A stretch of 22,219 bases of DNA from JBBFMJ01 sp037441225 (GCA_037441225.1 JBBISU010000051.1:1-22219); one strand, 5' to 3'. Counted from the stretch's first letter, positions 15,502 through 22,219 are shown. The notes: generated by a model not told the origin, from the letters alone. Made by a program: numbers and translations.

Positions 15502-16004
15502 AGTTTTATATCTTTTATTTTCCTTTTATGGTTTTTAAATTCAAATTCATTTTTTGAACCATCCTTTGAGTTTAAAGAAAATTTTAAAGGAAAATAATTT
15601 TTTTTATCTAAGATAAGTAAAAAAGATGGATTTTGTGATGAAATTAAATAATCATTTTTTCTTTCTTCTATATTTATATTTTTAATTTCTTCTTTTTCTC
15701 CTTTAATTAAAAGGATAAAAAATTTATATTCTTCTGAACCCTTATCCCAGGGTGTAAAATTCCATCCACTCCCACCTTCCTTTGAATAAAAGCCATCTTC
15801 AATTAAAATATAAGATTTTTCTTCTCCTTTATAATCAAACTTTATACCCTTTTTAAAATTAAAGATAACTTCTCCTTCTTCTTTAATAAAATTGTTATCA
15901 GAAATATAACAGATTTGAGTAAATTCAGATACAAAATAAGGATTTTTTTCTAATCCTTCAATTATTTCTTTTAAACTAAACAAAAATAAGAAAAAAACAA
16001 TCAC
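15498..16004 (-). CDS. LolA-like outer-membrane lipoprotein carrier
   Basis: The 168-residue protein has a short hydrophobic N-terminus (MIVFFLFLFS) and then a LolA-type beta-sheet pattern: FVSEFTQ (residues 24-30), GEVIFNFKKGIKFDY and IEDGFYSKE. LolA carries lipoproteins across the periplasm to the outer membrane. The similarity is moderate and comes from the pattern rather than strict motifs, so a related LolA-fold protein of another role is possible. The N-terminal signal is short and lacks basic residues, so the true start may differ. It overlaps genes on both sides by ATGA. Pal and Lnt elsewhere in the window fit the same lipoprotein pathway. Confidence 0.78.
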   Translation of the reverse strand: MIVFFLFLFSLKEIIEGLEKNPYFVSEFTQICYISDNNFIKEEGEVIFNFKKGIKFDYKGEEKSYILIEDGFYSKEGGSGWNFTPWDKGSEEYKFFILLIKGEKEEIKNINIEERKNDYLISSQNPSFLLILDKKNYFPLKFSLNSKDGSKNEFEFKNHKRKIKDIKL

Positions 16005-16405
16005 TCTTCTTCCTTTATATCAAGGATTGATGTTTTTACAACGAAAACTTTTAAATTATTACTATCTTTTTCAATTGGATATAGGAAAAAACCTTCACCT
16101 TTCATCCAATCACTTAAAACTTTTCCTTTCATTTTTTCACCATCCTTAAAAGTTACAATAACTTTTTTGCCTGCTTTTAAACCATTGGGGTCTTCTTCTT
16201 CCCAAGAACCTTCTTTATGGTCTTTTCCTTCAAATTCTTTAACAAAAAAAATTGCCTTTAAATCTTTTACTTGAATTGTTCTCACTGAACCATCTTCTTT
16301 TATTATTTGAACTACTTTTAAGGAACAGGAAATATAAGGTTTTATAAAACATTTTTCCATATCACCGTTTAAATATCTTAAGACAACTGCTTCTTTGTTT
16401 ATCAT
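16001..16405 (-). CDS. Small conserved protein of unknown function (DUF6982-like)
   Basis: This 134-residue, largely beta, charged protein has no signal peptide or membrane segment. The pattern VVLRYLNGDMEKC...LKAIFFVKEFEG, then KVIVTFKDGEKMKGKVL, resembles small barrel domains that I associate with DUF6982; the assignment is from memory and weak. The frame opens at a TTG at 16417. GGGAG directly before the ATG at 16405 (spacing 5) decides the later start. It leads the operon with the LolA-like, polyprenyl synthase and AI-2E genes, overlapping the LolA-like gene by ATGA. A function is not proposed. Confidence 0.75.
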   Translation of the reverse strand: MINKEAVVLRYLNGDMEKCFIKPYISCSLKVVQIIKEDGSVRTIQVKDLKAIFFVKEFEGKDHKEGSWEEEDPNGLKAGKKVIVTFKDGEKMKGKVLSDWMKGEGFFLYPIEKDSNNLKVFVVKTSILDIKEEE

Positions 16406-16436
16406 ATTTACTCCCAAAATATAAACTATTTATTAT

Positions 16437-16445
16437 ATTTTAACA
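16437..16445 (-). promoter_or_regulatory. Extended -10 promoter of the LolA/prenyl synthase operon
   Basis: On the minus strand TGTTAAAAT occupies 16445-16437, giving a start near 16430 and a leader of about 25 bases to the ATG at 16405. A second TATAAT at 16437-16432 overlaps it. No strong -35 box is seen. Confidence 0.5.
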
Positions 16446-16479
16446 TAAAACCATTAAAATTTATAATTAAATTAATTTT

Positions 16480-16488
16480 TGATAAAAT
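16480..16488 (+). promoter_or_regulatory. Extended -10 promoter of the DUF72 gene
   Basis: TGATAAAAT at 16480-16488 ends 6 bases before the ATG at 16495, and no ribosome site fits between. Transcription would start at or next to the ATG. No clear -35 box is present. Confidence 0.55.
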
Positions 16489-16494
16489 GTTTTT

Positions 16495-17214
16495 ATGATA
16501 TACATTGGAACTTCTGGATTTTTTTATAACCATTGGAAAGGGATTTTTTATCCTCAGGATTTGAAAAAGGAAAGATATTTGGAATTTTATTCAAAAAATT
16601 TCAATTCCCTTGAATTAAACATAACTTTTTACCGCCTTCCAAAAGAAAAAACAATTAAAAATTGGGTAAAGGCAACACCTGACAACTTTGCTTTTGTATG
16701 CAAAATTTGGAGAAGGATAAGCCATTTAAAGAAATTGTCAAATGTAAAAGAGGACTTGGAAAAATTTTTAAATTTAATGGAAAATTTTGGTGAAAAGTTA
16801 AAGGTATTATTATTACAGTTGCCACCTTCCTTTAAATTTGATTGTGAAAAAATTTTAAATTTTATTAAAGAATATGATTTTAAAATTCCTTTTGTCATAG
16901 AAGGAAGAAATAAGACATTTTTTGAAGAAGATTCAATTGAATTTTTTAAAAATAACAAAATTAGTTTGGCTTCAATTGATTCACCAAATTTTAAAGAGAA
17001 ATATTTTTTTACATCAAAACCATTTTATTTAAGGTTCCATGGTTCAAAGAGTTTATATTCTTCCCTTTATTCAAAGGAAGAACTTGAAAGAGCAGTAATT
17101 TTTATAAAAGAAAAGGTTCCAAAAAATGTTGATATTTTTCTTTTTTTTAACAATGATTTTGGAGGCTTTGCAATAAAAAATGCTTATGAAATTAGAGAAT
17201 TAATAAAAGATTGA
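16495..17214 (+). CDS. DUF72 family protein (YecE-like)
   Basis: This 239-residue TIM-barrel-like protein of the DUF72 family shows the typical opening IYIGTSGFFYNHWKGIFYP, then SLELNITFYRLP, KIWRRISH and LLLQLPPSFKFD, a later YLRFHGS, and a C-terminal FFNNDFGGFAIKNA segment. The family is widespread in bacteria and archaea and its biochemical function is unresolved. Length is usual. It is a single gene flanked by minus-strand operons. It starts directly after a -10 box and so may be translated from a leaderless mRNA. Confidence 0.92.
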   Translation: MIYIGTSGFFYNHWKGIFYPQDLKKERYLEFYSKNFNSLELNITFYRLPKEKTIKNWVKATPDNFAFVCKIWRRISHLKKLSNVKEDLEKFLNLMENFGEKLKVLLLQLPPSFKFDCEKILNFIKEYDFKIPFVIEGRNKTFFEEDSIEFFKNNKISLASIDSPNFKEKYFFTSKPFYLRFHGSKSLYSSLYSKEELERAVIFIKEKVPKNVDIFLFFNNDFGGFAIKNAYEIRELIKD

Positions 17215-17312
17215 GGAATTTTGACAAAAATTAAAAGAGCAGCAGCCCGTTCTCCGTGTCTGTTTTTTTGTATCAACAAAATTCTATAGAATTTATAAAA
17301 TAAATTTTCAAA
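17215..17312. other. 98-base convergent intergenic region with a GC-rich island and a palindrome
   Basis: Between the convergent DUF72 and FTCD genes lies TTGACA (17221-17226), then a GC-rich stretch at about 17237-17262 ending in seven Ts (17263-17269). A perfect 16-base palindrome built on AATTCTATAGAATT follows at 17279-17294. The GC-rich stretch contrasts strongly with its surroundings. I found no good hairpin in it, so it is not a standard terminator, and no -10 box follows the TTGACA. Confidence 0.5.
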
Positions 17313-18980
17313 TTACTTTAACTTTTTAATTATTTTTCCTATGGCTGATTTTCTTAATTTTTCCATTTTTGAGACAATTTCTCCTGCTTCTTTCAAATAT
17401 TTTTCCTTTTCTTCTCTCTCAAAGCTTTTTAAATTTATTAAAACATTAAAATAAGCACAAAAAGCAGCAGAATAAGCAACAAAAAGGGATGAAGCAGCAT
17501 CTGATAAGGCATTTTGATTTCCTTTTTTTACAAGTTCCAGTGCAAGAGGGGGAATTTCATAAGAACATTTTAATGTCTCCAATGGAACTTCAATTGCTCC
17601 AATTGTTGCCTTTCTTATCTCTTCTTCCCTTTTTATTTTTTCTTCTTCTTTTTCTTTTGGCAATCGCATTGCTTTCATTAAATTATTAAATGCCTCTGTA
17701 TCTTTATCTACAAGTTTTAAAAATTTATCTTTTAGCTCCTGTGCTTTTATCCCAATCTCTTCCATTTTTTTATTATATTTTTCATAACCTTTTGTACCAA
17801 AAGTTAAATTTGAAACCATTGAAGATAAAGAAGAAGCAAGGGCACCGCATAAAGCAGCAACACTTCCTCCCCCAGGAGCAGGGGAAGAAGAAGCAAGTTC
17901 TGAGCAGAAATTTTTCAGAGTCAAATCAATTAAATTTCCTTTATTCAATCCAATTTTATATTCAATTATCTTTTCTTTTGGATCAAATCTTTGGACAGAA
18001 TTTAAGCCAAGGGATTTAATGGCAATGTGTACTTTCTCTTCCTCAGCCACAGCTCTTGATTTTCCCTGTTTTTGTAAATAGTACTCACCTGCCATCAAAA
18101 TTGCTTCCAGCGGAACAAGCCCTACGATCTCAGAACCAATTACTTTCAATCCCATCTTTGATGCAATTTCTTCTGCTGTATCATATATTTTATGCAAAGG
18201 GCTTACCTTATAATTTAAAACATTTATAGAAATCTGTGCCAAACCATATTCATCAATGTACCATCCTACAGCTCTCACATCTTTGAAAAGCCCTGGTTCA
18301 TAAACAGGATTGCCATTCTCATCCAGGATTTTATTTCCCAATTTGTCTTTTTTAATTGTCCCTTTTTCTCTTAATTTCAAAGCAATCCTGTTTGCTAATC
18401 TTTTGTCCCTTGTATTTAAATTTATATTGTAAGCAATTAAAAAATTCCTTGCACCAATTACTGTTGCCCCTGATTTTTCATTAAAAATTGGTTCACCAAA
18501 ATCAGGTTTCCATTTTGGATCCTTTAATTTACTGGCAAGCCCCTCATATTCACCTTCCCTTATATTTGCTAAACTCTTTCTTTCTTCTGAGGTGGCTGCA
18601 TATTCATAAAGATAAACGGGAATTTTTAACTCTTCCCATACCCTTTTTCCTAATTTTTTTGCAACTTCTATGCAATCTTCCATTATTGCACCTTGTAAAG
18701 GAACAAAAGGACATACATCTGTTGCACCAATCCTTGGATGTTCACCTTTGTGTTTTCTCATATCAATTATTTCTGCTGCCTTTTTTATCCCCTGAAAAGC
18801 CCCTTCCAGGACTGCTTCAGGAGTTCCAACAAAGGTATAGACAGTTCTGTTTGTTGCTTCACCTGGATCAATATCTAAGAGATTTACACCTTCCACTGAT
18901 TTTATAGCATTTGCTATTTCCTGAATCTTTCCTTTATCTTTTCCTTCTGAAAAATTTGGAACACATTCAATCAATTTCAT
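17313..18980 (-). CDS. ftcD: Bifunctional glutamate formiminotransferase / formimidoyl-THF cyclodeaminase
   Basis: This 555-residue fusion links histidine breakdown to one-carbon metabolism. The first domain moves the formimino group from formiminoglutamate to tetrahydrofolate; the second releases ammonia to give methenyl-tetrahydrofolate. Formiminotransferase N- and C-terminal domains cover about 1-178 and 180-325 (IECVPNFSEG; the His-rich segment RKHKGEHPRIGATDVCPF with H77 and H81). The cyclodeaminase helical domain covers about 350-555 (PAPGGGSVAAL 368-377). The frame opens at a TTG at 18998; AAAGGA before the ATG at 18980 decides the later start, one base after the dehydrogenase stop. 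No other hut genes are in the window, so use as a general folate/glutamate enzyme is possible. Confidence 0.94.
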   Translation of the reverse strand: MKLIECVPNFSEGKDKGKIQEIANAIKSVEGVNLLDIDPGEATNRTVYTFVGTPEAVLEGAFQGIKKAAEIIDMRKHKGEHPRIGATDVCPFVPLQGAIMEDCIEVAKKLGKRVWEELKIPVYLYEYAATSEERKSLANIREGEYEGLASKLKDPKWKPDFGEPIFNEKSGATVIGARNFLIAYNINLNTRDKRLANRIALKLREKGTIKKDKLGNKILDENGNPVYEPGLFKDVRAVGWYIDEYGLAQISINVLNYKVSPLHKIYDTAEEIASKMGLKVIGSEIVGLVPLEAILMAGEYYLQKQGKSRAVAEEEKVHIAIKSLGLNSVQRFDPKEKIIEYKIGLNKGNLIDLTLKNFCSELASSSPAPGGGSVAALCGALASSLSSMVSNLTFGTKGYEKYNKKMEEIGIKAQELKDKFLKLVDKDTEAFNNLMKAMRLPKEKEEEKIKREEEIRKATIGAIEVPLETLKCSYEIPPLALELVKKGNQNALSDAASSLFVAYSAAFCAYFNVLINLKSFEREEKEKYLKEAGEIVSKMEKLRKSAIGKIIKKLK

Positions 18981-18981
18981 A

Positions 18982-20103
18982 TTATATCCTTTCTGCAACT
19001 GCCTTTGCCATATCTAATGTAGAAGAGTTTCCACCCATATCATAAGTCCTGACCCTTCCTTCTTCAATTACTTCTGCAATTGCTCTTTCTAAGTTATTTG
19101 CAATATCTTCTTCTCCAAGCCATTCAAGCATTAGTTTCACAGCTAAAAGCATTGCCATTGGATTTACTTTAAACTGTCCTGCATATTTTGGTGCACTTCC
19201 ATGGGTTGGTTCAAAGATTGCATAATTATCTCCAATGTTGCCAGAAGAAGCAAAGCCAAGTCCTCCAACGAGTTGTGCACATAAATCAGAAATTATATCT
19301 CCAAACATATTTTCACAAACTAAAACATCATAATCAAAGGGGTTTTTTAAAAGCCACATACAAATGGCATCTACATTTGCTTCATAAAAAGGTATTTCGG
19401 GATAATTTTTTGCTACATTCCTTGCAACTCTTGTCATAAGACCACCTGTTTCCCTTAAAACATTTGGTTTTTCTACAAGTGTAACAGATTTTCTATTTTT
19501 CTTTTTTGCAAATTCAAAGGAATCCTTTACAATATTTTCACAACCTCTCTTTGTCATAAATCTTAAAGAAATTGCCATTTCATTTAAAGGTGTATTTTTA
19601 AATCTTTTTATCTTTTGTGGAAGTGTCTCACATAAAACATTCCAGACCTTTTCTGGGACCGGATGGTATTCCATCCCAACATAAAGCCCTTCTGTATTTT
19701 CCCTGAAAACAACCAAATCAATTCCTTCTTTGTAGTTTAAAGGATTACCTTTATATGCCTTACAAGGCCTTAAATTTGTCCTTAAATTAAATTCTTGACG
19801 AAGTTTTACAATTGGGGAGGAATATTGAAGTCCTTTACCTTGAAGTTCTGGTATAAGTTCTCTTTCTGCTTCTTCTTTTGGTTTTGATGTAATTGCACCA
19901 AAAAGGCAGCAATTTGTTGTTTTTAACAAGTCAATTGTTCTTTGGGGCAGGGGATTCCCTTCTTTACACCAGAATTCCCATCCAATTTCTGCATCCACAT
20001 ATTCAGCATCCAAATTAATTTTATCCAGTACAATCTTTGCTGCTTCCATTACATCTTTTCCAATACCGTCTCCTGGCATTAAAGCAATTCTATGTTTTGC
20101 CAT
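18982..20103 (-). CDS. Isocitrate/isopropylmalate dehydrogenase family enzyme
   Basis: This 373-residue decarboxylating dehydrogenase oxidises a (2R,3S)-2-hydroxyacid with NAD(P). Family motifs are GDGIGKDV (11-18), the substrate loop S96-P-I98-V-K-L-R102 with R112 and R134-ENTEG, ENMFGDIISDL with metal ligand D269, and EPTHGSAPKYAG near 298-308. K306 and Y307 match the residues giving NADP preference in E. coli isocitrate dehydrogenase. However, the E. coli substrate-loop Asn is I98, and the chain is shorter. Isocitrate, homoisocitrate and isopropylmalate therefore all remain possible. A strong AAGGAGG site precedes the ATG. Its stop is one base from ftcD, so the two form an operon. Confidence 0.88.
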   Translation of the reverse strand: MAKHRIALMPGDGIGKDVMEAAKIVLDKINLDAEYVDAEIGWEFWCKEGNPLPQRTIDLLKTTNCCLFGAITSKPKEEAERELIPELQGKGLQYSSPIVKLRQEFNLRTNLRPCKAYKGNPLNYKEGIDLVVFRENTEGLYVGMEYHPVPEKVWNVLCETLPQKIKRFKNTPLNEMAISLRFMTKRGCENIVKDSFEFAKKKNRKSVTLVEKPNVLRETGGLMTRVARNVAKNYPEIPFYEANVDAICMWLLKNPFDYDVLVCENMFGDIISDLCAQLVGGLGFASSGNIGDNYAIFEPTHGSAPKYAGQFKVNPMAMLLAVKLMLEWLGEEDIANNLERAIAEVIEEGRVRTYDMGGNSSTLDMAKAVAERI

Positions 20104-20129
20104 AATACCTCCTTAAAAATTTTTTAAAT

Positions 20130-20138
20130 ATTATATCA
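20130..20138 (-). promoter_or_regulatory. Extended -10 promoter of the dehydrogenase-ftcD operon
   Basis: On the minus strand TGATATAAT occupies 20138-20130. Transcription from near 20123 would give a leader of about 20 bases carrying the AAGGAGG ribosome site. No clear -35 box is seen. Confidence 0.62.
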
Positions 20139-20421
20139 CATAAAAAGATATGTGCTCACCACTATTTGATAAAATTTTTTAATTAAAAAATAGTAAGTTT
20201 GGAAGAGCAAAATCAAATTATTTTCAAATTTTTTTTCTAAGATAAAATGTTAATCAAAATAACTTTCAATAAAATATTTTTTTTAATGCACTTGTTAATG
20301 GCAATAGTGGTTATTTATATAATATAGATTTAAACCTTCTTTTCATTCCCAAATTTTATCTAAATAAAAAAGTTCTTTGTTCCCTTTGCATACTCAAATT
20401 TTAAGAAAAACTTAAAAAATG

Positions 20422-20430
20422 TGTTATAAT
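20422..20430 (+). promoter_or_regulatory. Extended -10 promoter of the FHA regulator gene
   Basis: TGTTATAAT at 20422-20430 is a perfect extended -10 box ending 6 bases before the ATG at 20437. No ribosome site is present, so the mRNA is probably leaderless. A TTTTAAG/CTTAAAA inverted repeat lies immediately upstream at 20399-20417. Confidence 0.62.
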
Positions 20431-20436
20431 TAAATA

Positions 20437-21807
20437 ATGGATTATTTAGGCACAAAATTTTTTGAAAAAGAGCTCATCTTTCCCCTTGAAAGAAATGAAA
20501 TATTATATGGTGGCTCATTACCAGAATGTCAAATTTACCTTCCCTTTAAAGGTATCTCAAAAACACATTTTTCTTTAAAATTTGAAGGAGAAAGGTGGAA
20601 AATAGAGGACTTAAATAGCAAAAATGGGATTTATTTAAATGATAAAAAGATAAAAGAAGGTTATTTAAACTATGGTGATTTAATAACTTTAAGTTTTTTA
20701 AAATTGAAAATTTTTTCAAAAAAAATCAATGAAATTTATAAAATAGAACTTCCAGATTTTACCAAAGAAAATATTTTTATAAAAGAAGGAAAAAAGACAG
20801 ATAAAGTTGAAGAAATAAGAAAAGAGGAAGACCTTTATTTTTTGCCAAATTTAAAATTTCCAGAAGAAATTGTCCTTGGGAGAAGCCCAGAGATGTATGA
20901 GGCATACAGGAGATTAGCACTTACAGTTGGGAATGCCTCACCTGTTTTACTTGTAGGTGAAACGGGGGTAGGAAAAGAGATATTTGCAAAAACAATACAT
21001 CTATCTTCTTTATACAAAAATGCAGGATTTGTGCCAATAAATTGTGCAGCAATACCAAAGGAGTTATTTGAAGCAGAACTCTTTGGTACAGTAAAAGGAG
21101 CTGCAACTGATGTTAAAGAAAGGTTTGGAAAGATACCCCTTGCAAATGGAGGAACACTTTTCTTAGATGAAATTGACTCAATGCCTCTTGATTTACAGGT
21201 AAAACTTTTAAGGGTTATAGAAGACAAAGAAGTTTATCCTTTAGGAAAGGATAGACCAATAAAGGTTGAATTTAAGTTAATAACAGCATCACAAAAGGAT
21301 CCAGAAATTTTAATAAAGAATGGTTTTTTAAGAGGGGATTTATATCACAGAATATCAGAGTGTATAATAAAAATACCCTCTTTAAGGGAAAGGGAAGAAG
21401 ATTTAGAACTATTTATAAATTTTTTTATAAATAAGTTGTGCAAGAATTCAAAAAAGAAGATATTTGGGGTAACAAAAGATTTTATTGAAATGTTAAAAAA
21501 TTACAATTACATAGGGAATATAAGGGAATTAAGAAATATAATTTCAGAAGCAATATTAAGGTGTCATTCTGGTGTTTTATTAGATGTAGATTGCCTTCCT
21601 GAAAAAATAAAAGAAAATAATTTTGAAAGAGGGGAGGAATTTGAAAATGATTTTAATTATCATAGATATATTGAAGAAAAGCAAAGAGAGATAATTGAAA
21701 AAGCATTAAAAATAAATAATGGAAATATTACAAAGGCAGCAAATTTTTTAAAAATTTCCAGAAGGGGTTTACATAAAATAATAAAAAGATTAAAGATAAA
21801 AATTTAG
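20437..21807 (+). CDS. FHA-domain sigma-54-type AAA+ transcriptional regulator with atypical GAFTGA loop
   Basis: This 456-residue enhancer-binding-type regulator has an N-terminal FHA domain (about 14-90; SKTH 41-44, NSKNG 60-64), which reads phosphothreonine, instead of a receiver domain. The AAA+ domain (about 145-375) has Walker A GETGVGK 174-180, Walker B GTLFLDE 239-245, arginine fingers R299 and R305 and GNIREL 360-365. A Fis-type helix-turn-helix (about 425-456) ends it. The sigma-54-contacting loop GAFTGA reads G221-A-A-T-D-V226, losing the aromatic residue. Such variants occur in FHA-linked regulators, as I recall. Input is presumably a Ser/Thr kinase, not seen here. The next gene has a sigma-54 promoter, making it a likely target. 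Confidence 0.9.
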   Translation: MDYLGTKFFEKELIFPLERNEILYGGSLPECQIYLPFKGISKTHFSLKFEGERWKIEDLNSKNGIYLNDKKIKEGYLNYGDLITLSFLKLKIFSKKINEIYKIELPDFTKENIFIKEGKKTDKVEEIRKEEDLYFLPNLKFPEEIVLGRSPEMYEAYRRLALTVGNASPVLLVGETGVGKEIFAKTIHLSSLYKNAGFVPINCAAIPKELFEAELFGTVKGAATDVKERFGKIPLANGGTLFLDEIDSMPLDLQVKLLRVIEDKEVYPLGKDRPIKVEFKLITASQKDPEILIKNGFLRGDLYHRISECIIKIPSLREREEDLELFINFFINKLCKNSKKKIFGVTKDFIEMLKNYNYIGNIRELRNIISEAILRCHSGVLLDVDCLPEKIKENNFERGEEFENDFNYHRYIEEKQREIIEKALKINNGNITKAANFLKISRRGLHKIIKRLKIKI

Positions 21808-22016
21808 GGGCAATTTAAAAATTCAAAACTTTTATTGAATAAAAAGCTGATAACAAAGTTCCCATATATGCGAACTTTTGTTCATAGCAGAAAAATTCAA
21901 TAAATAATAGAATTTTAAATATATTTAGAAAACAAATGAGAACAATGTTCCCAATAAAAAAATTTTTATAAAAAAGAAAATCCTTTTATTTACTGCATCT
22001 TCAAAAAATTCCCAAC
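21808..22016. promoter_or_regulatory. Candidate enhancer region with four inverted repeats
   Basis: This gene-free region contains four dyads: ATTCAA-N8-TTGAAT (21821-21840), AAAGTTC-N10-GAACTTT (21855-21878), AAAATTC-N11-GAATTTT (21892-21916) and GAACA-A-TGTTC (21940-21950). GAAC/GTTC half-sites recur, with another GTTC at 21880-21883. The last three are centred roughly 175, 140 and 100 bases upstream of the predicted sigma-54 start, the usual enhancer distance. The Fis-type domain of the neighbouring regulator may bind here (inference). Confidence 0.42.
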
Positions 22017-22032
22017 TGGCATAAAATTTGCA
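22017..22032 (+). promoter_or_regulatory. Sigma-54 (-24/-12) promoter
   Basis: TGGCATAAAATTTGCA matches the sigma-54 consensus TGGCAC-N5-TTGCA at all but one specified base (T for C at 22022), with exact GG-to-GC spacing (GG 22018-22019, GC 22030-22031). Transcription would start near 22043, just before the ribosome site AAGGAGG at 22046-22052. Confidence 0.88.
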
Positions 22033-22056
22033 TAATTATTCTTAGAAGGAGGTTAT

Positions 22057-22219
22057 ATGAAAAAGTATTTTTTATTTATTTTTGTATTTCTTGTATCTTT
22101 CTTATATGCACAAAAGGAAAGTGAACCTTTTGATTTTTATGAAAATGATTTTGAATCTGATTTGTGGAACAATGAAATTCAAAATTACATCTCTTATGGA
22201 ACTCCTTGGGCTTGGGGAT
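22057..22219 (+). CDS. Secreted protein of unknown function (partial, runs off the right edge)
   Basis: A strong AAGGAGG site at 22046-22052 precedes an ATG at 22057, and the frame stays open to the edge (54 codons). The first residues, MKKYFLFIFVFLVSFLYAQK, form a typical signal peptide with cleavage after YA (about residue 18). The mature part is acidic (SEPFDFYENDFESDLWNNE) and then reads ISYGTPWAWG. No family is recognised from this fragment. It is driven by the sigma-54 promoter and is the probable target of the adjacent FHA regulator, which suggests a surface or envelope function produced under a specific signal. Confidence 0.82.
   Translation, partial: MKKYFLFIFVFLVSFLYAQKESEPFDFYENDFESDLWNNEIQNYISYGTPWAWG

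Larger units (their letters stand above)
20104..20436. other. 333-base divergent intergenic region
   Basis: No convincing gene is present. It holds the minus-strand promoter of the dehydrogenase operon at its left end and the plus-strand promoter of the FHA regulator at its right end. Between them is an unassigned plus-strand extended -10, TGATAAAAT at 20167-20175, within an inverted repeat of ACTATTT (20161-20167) and AAATAGT (20188-20194). A second inverted repeat, TTTTAAG-N5-CTTAAAA, lies at 20399-20417 just upstream of the regulator's -10 box and could be an operator. Confidence 0.5.

Noticed and set aside
17221..17226. TTGACA as the -35 box of a small RNA promoter
   Set aside because: The sequence 16-18 bases downstream is GC-rich with no -10-like hexamer.
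17489..18907. Long plus-strand open frames opposite ftcD, and similar frames opposite other genes
   Set aside because: They are Leu/Phe/His-rich shadows of strong real genes, without ribosome sites or recognisable domains.
20296..20313. TGGCAATAGTGGTTATT as a second sigma-54 promoter
   Set aside because: It has the TGGCA half but no GC at the -12 position with correct spacing.
20286..20327. 13-codon hydrophobic ORF (MHLLMAIVVIYII) in the divergent intergenic region
   Set aside because: It has no ribosome site, is too short to support as a gene, and such runs are expected by chance in AT-rich DNA.
21855..21883. AAAGTTC/GAACTTT hairpin as the terminator of the FHA regulator gene
   Set aside because: No T-run follows the stem; similar half-sites recur downstream, which fits binding sites better.

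Overview
The window is very AT-rich chromosomal DNA from a diderm (outer-membrane) bacterium. The envelope genes show this: Pal, a CpoB/YbgF-like protein, apolipoprotein N-acyltransferase Lnt, a LolA-like lipoprotein carrier, an OmpP1/FadL-like beta-barrel and a polyprenyl diphosphate synthase. Lys/Glu/Ile-rich proteins and strong A/T third-position bias run evenly through all genes, so I see no recently acquired island. No insertion sequence, phage gene or CRISPR array was seen. The species cannot be fixed from this window. The mix (FHA-type sigma-54 regulator with a degenerate GAFTGA loop, fused formiminotransferase-cyclodeaminase, PHP-type PolX, AT-rich genome) suggests a thermophilic or anaerobic candidate-phylum lineage, possibly Acidobacteriota/Aminicenantes-like, but this is a guess.

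Layout. (1) 135-5795, plus strand: a tightly coupled five-gene operon of PolX, endonuclease III, a PD-(D/E)XK-nuclease/Rad3-type helicase fusion, a Nudix hydrolase and an isochorismatase-like hydrolase. It looks like a DNA repair and nucleotide clean-up unit. (2) 5784-6252: a 2[4Fe-4S] ferredoxin, tRNA-Leu(GAG) and tRNA-Gly(GCC), each with its own promoter. (3) 6279-9373: pal, cpoB-like, rpsT and lnt, a lipoprotein and envelope cluster with ribosomal protein S20 inside it. (4) 12075-9436, minus: NikR, patatin phospholipase and an ArnT/PMT-like glycosyltransferase. Divergent from it is the OmpP1/FadL-like porin at 12156-13511; the two promoters share one -35 box. (5) 16405-13523, minus: a small unknown protein, LolA-like carrier, polyprenyl diphosphate synthase and AI-2E-family membrane protein, closed by a bidirectional terminator shared with the porin gene. 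(6) 16495-17214, plus: a DUF72 protein. (7) 20103-17313, minus: isocitrate/isopropylmalate dehydrogenase family enzyme and the fused FTCD. (8) 20437 to the end, plus: an FHA-AAA+-Fis regulator, then an intergenic region with several inverted repeats, a near-perfect sigma-54 promoter and the start of a secreted protein.

Regulation is unusually readable. Housekeeping promoters repeatedly show an extended -10 of the form TGnTAWAAT. Genes inside operons overlap by 4-50 bases or follow strong AAGGAGG ribosome sites. Four first-in-operon genes (polX, nikR, DUF72 and the FHA regulator) start 6-7 bases after a -10 box with no ribosome site, so their mRNAs may be leaderless.

The best leads for something undescribed are the repair operon, with a PolX whose polymerase carboxylates are lost while its PHP nuclease is intact, and the FHA regulator/sigma-54 promoter pair at the right edge.
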